This document shows positions 22,808-23,302 of a DNA stretch of 23,302 nucleotides, in pieces. This DNA is from DTU078 sp002397345. Lineage in GTDB: Bacteria > Bacillota > Clostridia > Oscillospirales > CAG-272. Numbering within the stretch: position 1 is the first letter of the stretch; each line of letters opens with the position of its first letter. A model generated the notes under the pieces. That model was given only the letters and a program-made list of their open reading frames with translations, had not been told where the DNA came from and did no database searches. A program made the translations under genes and the position numbers. Location: contig CALLYE010000015.1 in the NCBI GenBank assembly GCA_937875545.1, forward strand, positions 1 to 23,302, given 5' to 3'.

Positions 22808-23202
22808 GCATCACCTCTGTCGGTTGGCGGGGCGGGGAGGGGCATCCAGTGGGTGACACGCTTTGTGCATTCACAAACCCATTCCACAGTAGCACAATCC
22901 ATATAACCGTCTTTTTCGCATTCTAAAACAAAACCGCTTGGTGCATCATCACTATTCGGCATTCGCCTTGATAATGGTATCCATCTCTGCGCTTCTTTCA
23001 GCCGCTCGATCTCTGACAATAAGCGACTATTATTTAATTCTGCGTTGTAATTATCGCTTTCGAGCGCTTTGTTTGTTTCTCGCAGCCGTTCATTATCTAC
23101 ATCGCGCTTATCAAGTTGTTCGAGTAGATATTTTACATCAACGCGCCGGATTGTATGCCCTTCAAAAACCGACGCTTTTATTTCAGCTATGCGGTCAGTC
23201 AT
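22804..23202 (-). CDS. DUF551 protein with N-terminal coiled coil
   Basis: A 132-aa protein. Residues 1-72 are a coiled coil (VKYLLEQLDKRDVDNERLRE). Residues 74-126 are DUF551: WIPLSRRMPNSDD..., a strand VLECEKDGY, a cysteine pair region, and the mark THWMPLPAPP. The domain is found in many phage and prophage proteins, without a known function; it is often encoded by small, exchangeable early genes. The start is an ATG after AGGAGGATACAC and overlaps the upstream partial gene by 8 bases. The stop overlaps the methylase-like gene start (ATGA-type). Confidence 0.85.
   Translation of the reverse strand: MTDRIAEIKASVFEGHTIRRVDVKYLLEQLDKRDVDNERLRETNKALESDNYNAELNNSRLLSEIERLKEAQRWIPLSRRMPNSDDAPSGFVLECEKDGYMDCATVEWVCECTKRVTHWMPLPAPPTDRGDA
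22808..22836. repeat. Gene-end boundary repeat, copy 2
   Basis: A 29-base stretch in the last codons of the DUF551 gene (encoding PAPPTDRGDA) that matches 22272..22300 at 25 of 29 bases. Here it follows the conserved DUF551 end MPLP, so this copy is probably the original. Confidence 0.6.
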
Positions 23203-23302
23203 GTGTATCCTCCTGCGTTGTTACGCCACCATGCGATATGATATAGGTCAGCCCCGGGCATTTGGTAGATGTGCCGAGCAGCCGCTCAATCTCCGCATTA
23301 GC
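23195..23302 (-). CDS. C-terminal end of an unknown gene, cut by the right edge
   Basis: An open frame enters from the right edge and runs 35 codons to a TGA at 23197-23195, overlapping the DUF551 start by 8 bases. Visible residues start ANAEIERLLGTSTKCPGLTY, then ISHGGVTTQEDTHD. The other two frames are closed by stops. No family can be called. Confidence 0.5.
   Translation of the reverse strand, partial: ANAEIERLLGTSTKCPGLTYIISHGGVTTQEDTHD

Overview
The window is part of a tailed-phage genome, or a prophage, of the HK97/siphovirus type. Every gene I accept lies on the minus strand, so it reads from the right edge to the left. The host is probably a gut-type Firmicute of the class Clostridia. 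This rests on the module order (P27-type TerS, TerL, HK97 portal, ClpP-like protease, HK97 capsid, gp6/gp10-type connectors, phi13-like tail tube, chaperone, tape measure), strong AGGAGG ribosome binding sites, many TTG/GTG starts and a moderate GC content. No integrase, repressor, lysis gene, tRNA or rRNA is visible, so temperate versus lytic cannot be decided.

Right part, about 16.6-23.3 kb (early/metabolic genes, read right to left): an unknown gene cut by the edge; a DUF551 protein; a compact adenine-methylase-like protein; an unknown 116-aa protein; a PAPS-reductase-like ATP pyrophosphatase; an overlooked 23-codon ORF; two overlapping small unknown genes; a T4-type dNMP kinase; a DUF4406 (deoxyribosyltransferase-fold) protein; and an 801-aa primase/SF3-helicase. 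Most are joined by 4-base ATGA-type overlaps, which suggests one translationally coupled transcript.

Middle part, 14.0-16.6 kb: a 350-bp gene-free AT-rich region carries seven copies of GGTGGTCAAG-type elements in both orientations, one of which supplies the -35 box of a good minus-strand promoter. It is a candidate replication origin or operator. It is followed by two small proteins (one two-helix membrane protein, not an obvious call because it is short), a metallophosphoesterase, a second two-helix membrane protein and a sigma-region-4-like late regulator. Between that regulator and the HNH gene lies an extended -10 promoter flanked by two copies of a GCTGTAAG-type element, followed by a UUCG hairpin. 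This is the likely early/late switch.

Left part, 1-13.96 kb (late genes): HNH nuclease, a possible cos region, TerS, TerL, portal, protease, major capsid protein with a C-terminal cadherin-like beta-sandwich domain, four connector/completion proteins, tail tube, a single-frame tail chaperone, tape measure, a fibronectin-III tail protein, and a tail hub protein that runs off the left edge just as a Kelch-like repeat begins.

Most structural genes are ordinary. The parts worth following are the repeat-flanked switch at 14.0-14.14 kb, the GGTGGTCA array at 16.3-16.6 kb, the possible nucleotide-modification gene set (22.8-19.1 kb), a 29-bp repeat at the ends of two adjacent genes, and the capsid and Kelch domain fusions.
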